Source: Kiritimatiellia bacterium
Lineage (GTDB): Bacteria; Verrucomicrobiota; Kiritimatiellia; RFP12; UBA1067
DNA length: 6,483 nt
Assembly (NCBI GenBank): GCA_017521065.1
Contig: JAFXEA010000369.1
Location: 1-6,483 of the forward strand
Reading direction: 5' to 3'
The position numbers and the translations under genes were made by a program. Shown piece after piece: positions 6,002-6,483 of this stretch (positions are counted from its first letter, which is position 1; each line of letters starts with the position of its first letter). The notes below the pieces were generated by a model. It did not search any database. It was not told the origin of the DNA and saw nothing but the letters and a program-made list of their open reading frames with translations.

Positions 6002-6483
6002 TCACCAGTTGAGATTGAGAGGATACGGACACACAACGCGCAGTCCATTGTAAGTTCCGTGTGCCGACACATTTTTGTAGGTGCGATAGCCGGATTGACA
6101 CTCTCCATAATCTGACCCTGCATTACCTCCTCGCACAAGGCGATATACCTTATCTTCCGAAGGCTTCGCCGCGCCTACAGGCTCAAGGGCTTCTGTCCCA
6201 ATATCGGCCTGCCAAATGTCGAGGCACAATTCCGACGCATTGCCATGCATATCGTACAGTCCCCATCTGTTCGGCGCACCTTTCGTTCCTACCGGATGGA
6301 CAGAAAGGACCGAATCACCATATTTCGTAACCGCTGAAGAATTTTCATTATACCACGCAACCTCATCACACGCCTCAGCTGTCGATGCTTTTGCATTATT
6401 AAAAGCCAAAGGCTCTCCGGCACGGCACGCATACTCCCATTGCGCCTCTGTCGGCAGATCAAAAAGAATCCCTGTACGCACCC
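6002..6483 (-). CDS. SUMF1/FGE-fold protein, C-terminal part (cut by right window edge)
   Basis: The frame is open from the right edge to TGA at 6002-6004, giving the last 160 residues. An internal GTG at 6481 is not the real start, because the conserved domain clearly begins upstream. Visible motifs are FDLPTEAQWEYACRAG, then NRWGLYDMHGNASELCLDIW, VYRLVRGG and NGLRVVCP, in the same order as in the downstream gene. It is a tandem paralogue: the LPTEAQWE(F/Y)ACRAG block, the GNA-x-E-x-CLD variant of the usual GNVWEW, and a C-terminus of the form NG(F/L)RV(M/V)CP...W are shared. The segment corresponding to the FGE active-site cysteines reads GECQSGYRT, with only one cysteine, so canonical formylglycine generation is unlikely. 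N-terminal features, including any signal peptide and the operon promoter, are outside the window. Confidence 0.8.
   Translation of the reverse strand, partial: VRTGILFDLPTEAQWEYACRAGEPLAFNNAKASTAEACDEVAWYNENSSAVTKYGDSVLSVHPVGTKGAPNRWGLYDMHGNASELCLDIWQADIGTEALEPVGAAKPSEDKVYRLVRGGNAGSDYGECQSGYRTYKNVSAHGTYNGLRVVCPYPLNLNW

Noticed and set aside
5988..6101. 38-residue N-terminal extension of the complete SUMF1 gene starting at ATG 6101
   Set aside because: It overlaps the 3' end of the upstream paralogue, has no signal peptide at its start, and the internal ATG at 5987 has an ideal GGAGG and begins a signal peptide.
4689..6140. SUMF1 C-termini as variable regions of a diversity-generating retroelement
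   Set aside because: The fold is a known target type, but no reverse transcriptase or template repeat is in the window. The two C-termini differ throughout rather than at adenine-derived positions.
5126..6475. DNA repeat of about 50 bp between 5126-5180 and 6421-6475
   Set aside because: It is the shared coding block for LPTEAQWE(F/Y)ACRAG in the two paralogues, with silent and conservative differences, so it reflects gene duplication and not a separate repeat element.

Overview
The window looks like bacterial chromosome from the PVC group, most plausibly Kiritimatiellota or a related Verrucomicrobiota/Lentisphaerota lineage. This is inferred from gene content, not from a marker gene. The hints are two tandem exported SUMF1 (formylglycine-generating-enzyme-fold) paralogues, one with an N-terminal beta-rich domain of a type I associate with these bacteria, and an exported flavoprotein carrying an APRxYLGED motif. 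The DNA is moderately GC-rich and almost fully coding. All complete genes end in TGA, and most starts have a clear Shine-Dalgarno sequence.

Left part (1-3316, minus strand): a three-gene operon read right to left. It encodes a sugar-porter MFS transporter, a short L-fucose/L-arabinose-type sugar isomerase (COG2407-like), and the N-terminal 220 residues of a FAD-dependent-oxidoreductase-like protein with a Sec signal peptide that runs off the left edge. The genes overlap by 4 bp (ATGA) and 1 bp (TGATG), so they are probably translationally coupled. The flavoprotein CDS reads open through base 1.

Middle (3317-4596): a 122-bp divergent regulatory region, then a plus-strand XylR-type regulator with a sugar-binding LacI/periplasmic-binding-protein-like sensor and a C-terminal AraC-type DNA-binding domain. 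The region holds two TGn-extended -10 boxes facing outwards and three CCGCAA/TTGCGG half-sites. Two of these are direct repeats exactly 21 bp apart, as expected for an AraC/XylR-family operator. The regulator lacks a Shine-Dalgarno sequence and its -10 box ends 7 bp before the ATG, so its mRNA may be leaderless.

Right part (4597-6483): a 92-bp convergent spacer without a clear terminator, then two adjacent minus-strand SUMF1-domain genes. The complete one is 432 aa and exported. The partial one runs off the right edge. They are tandem paralogues 14 bp apart, and both have degenerate active-site signatures.

Working model (inference): the regulator senses a sugar and switches on the transporter-isomerase-flavoprotein operon. 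The sugar is imported, then isomerised from aldose to ketose. No kinase or aldolase lies in the window, so the substrate (fucose, arabinose, xylose or another sugar) cannot be fixed. The SUMF1 pair is a separate unit. I see no tRNA, rRNA, CRISPR array, insertion sequence, integrase or reverse transcriptase.
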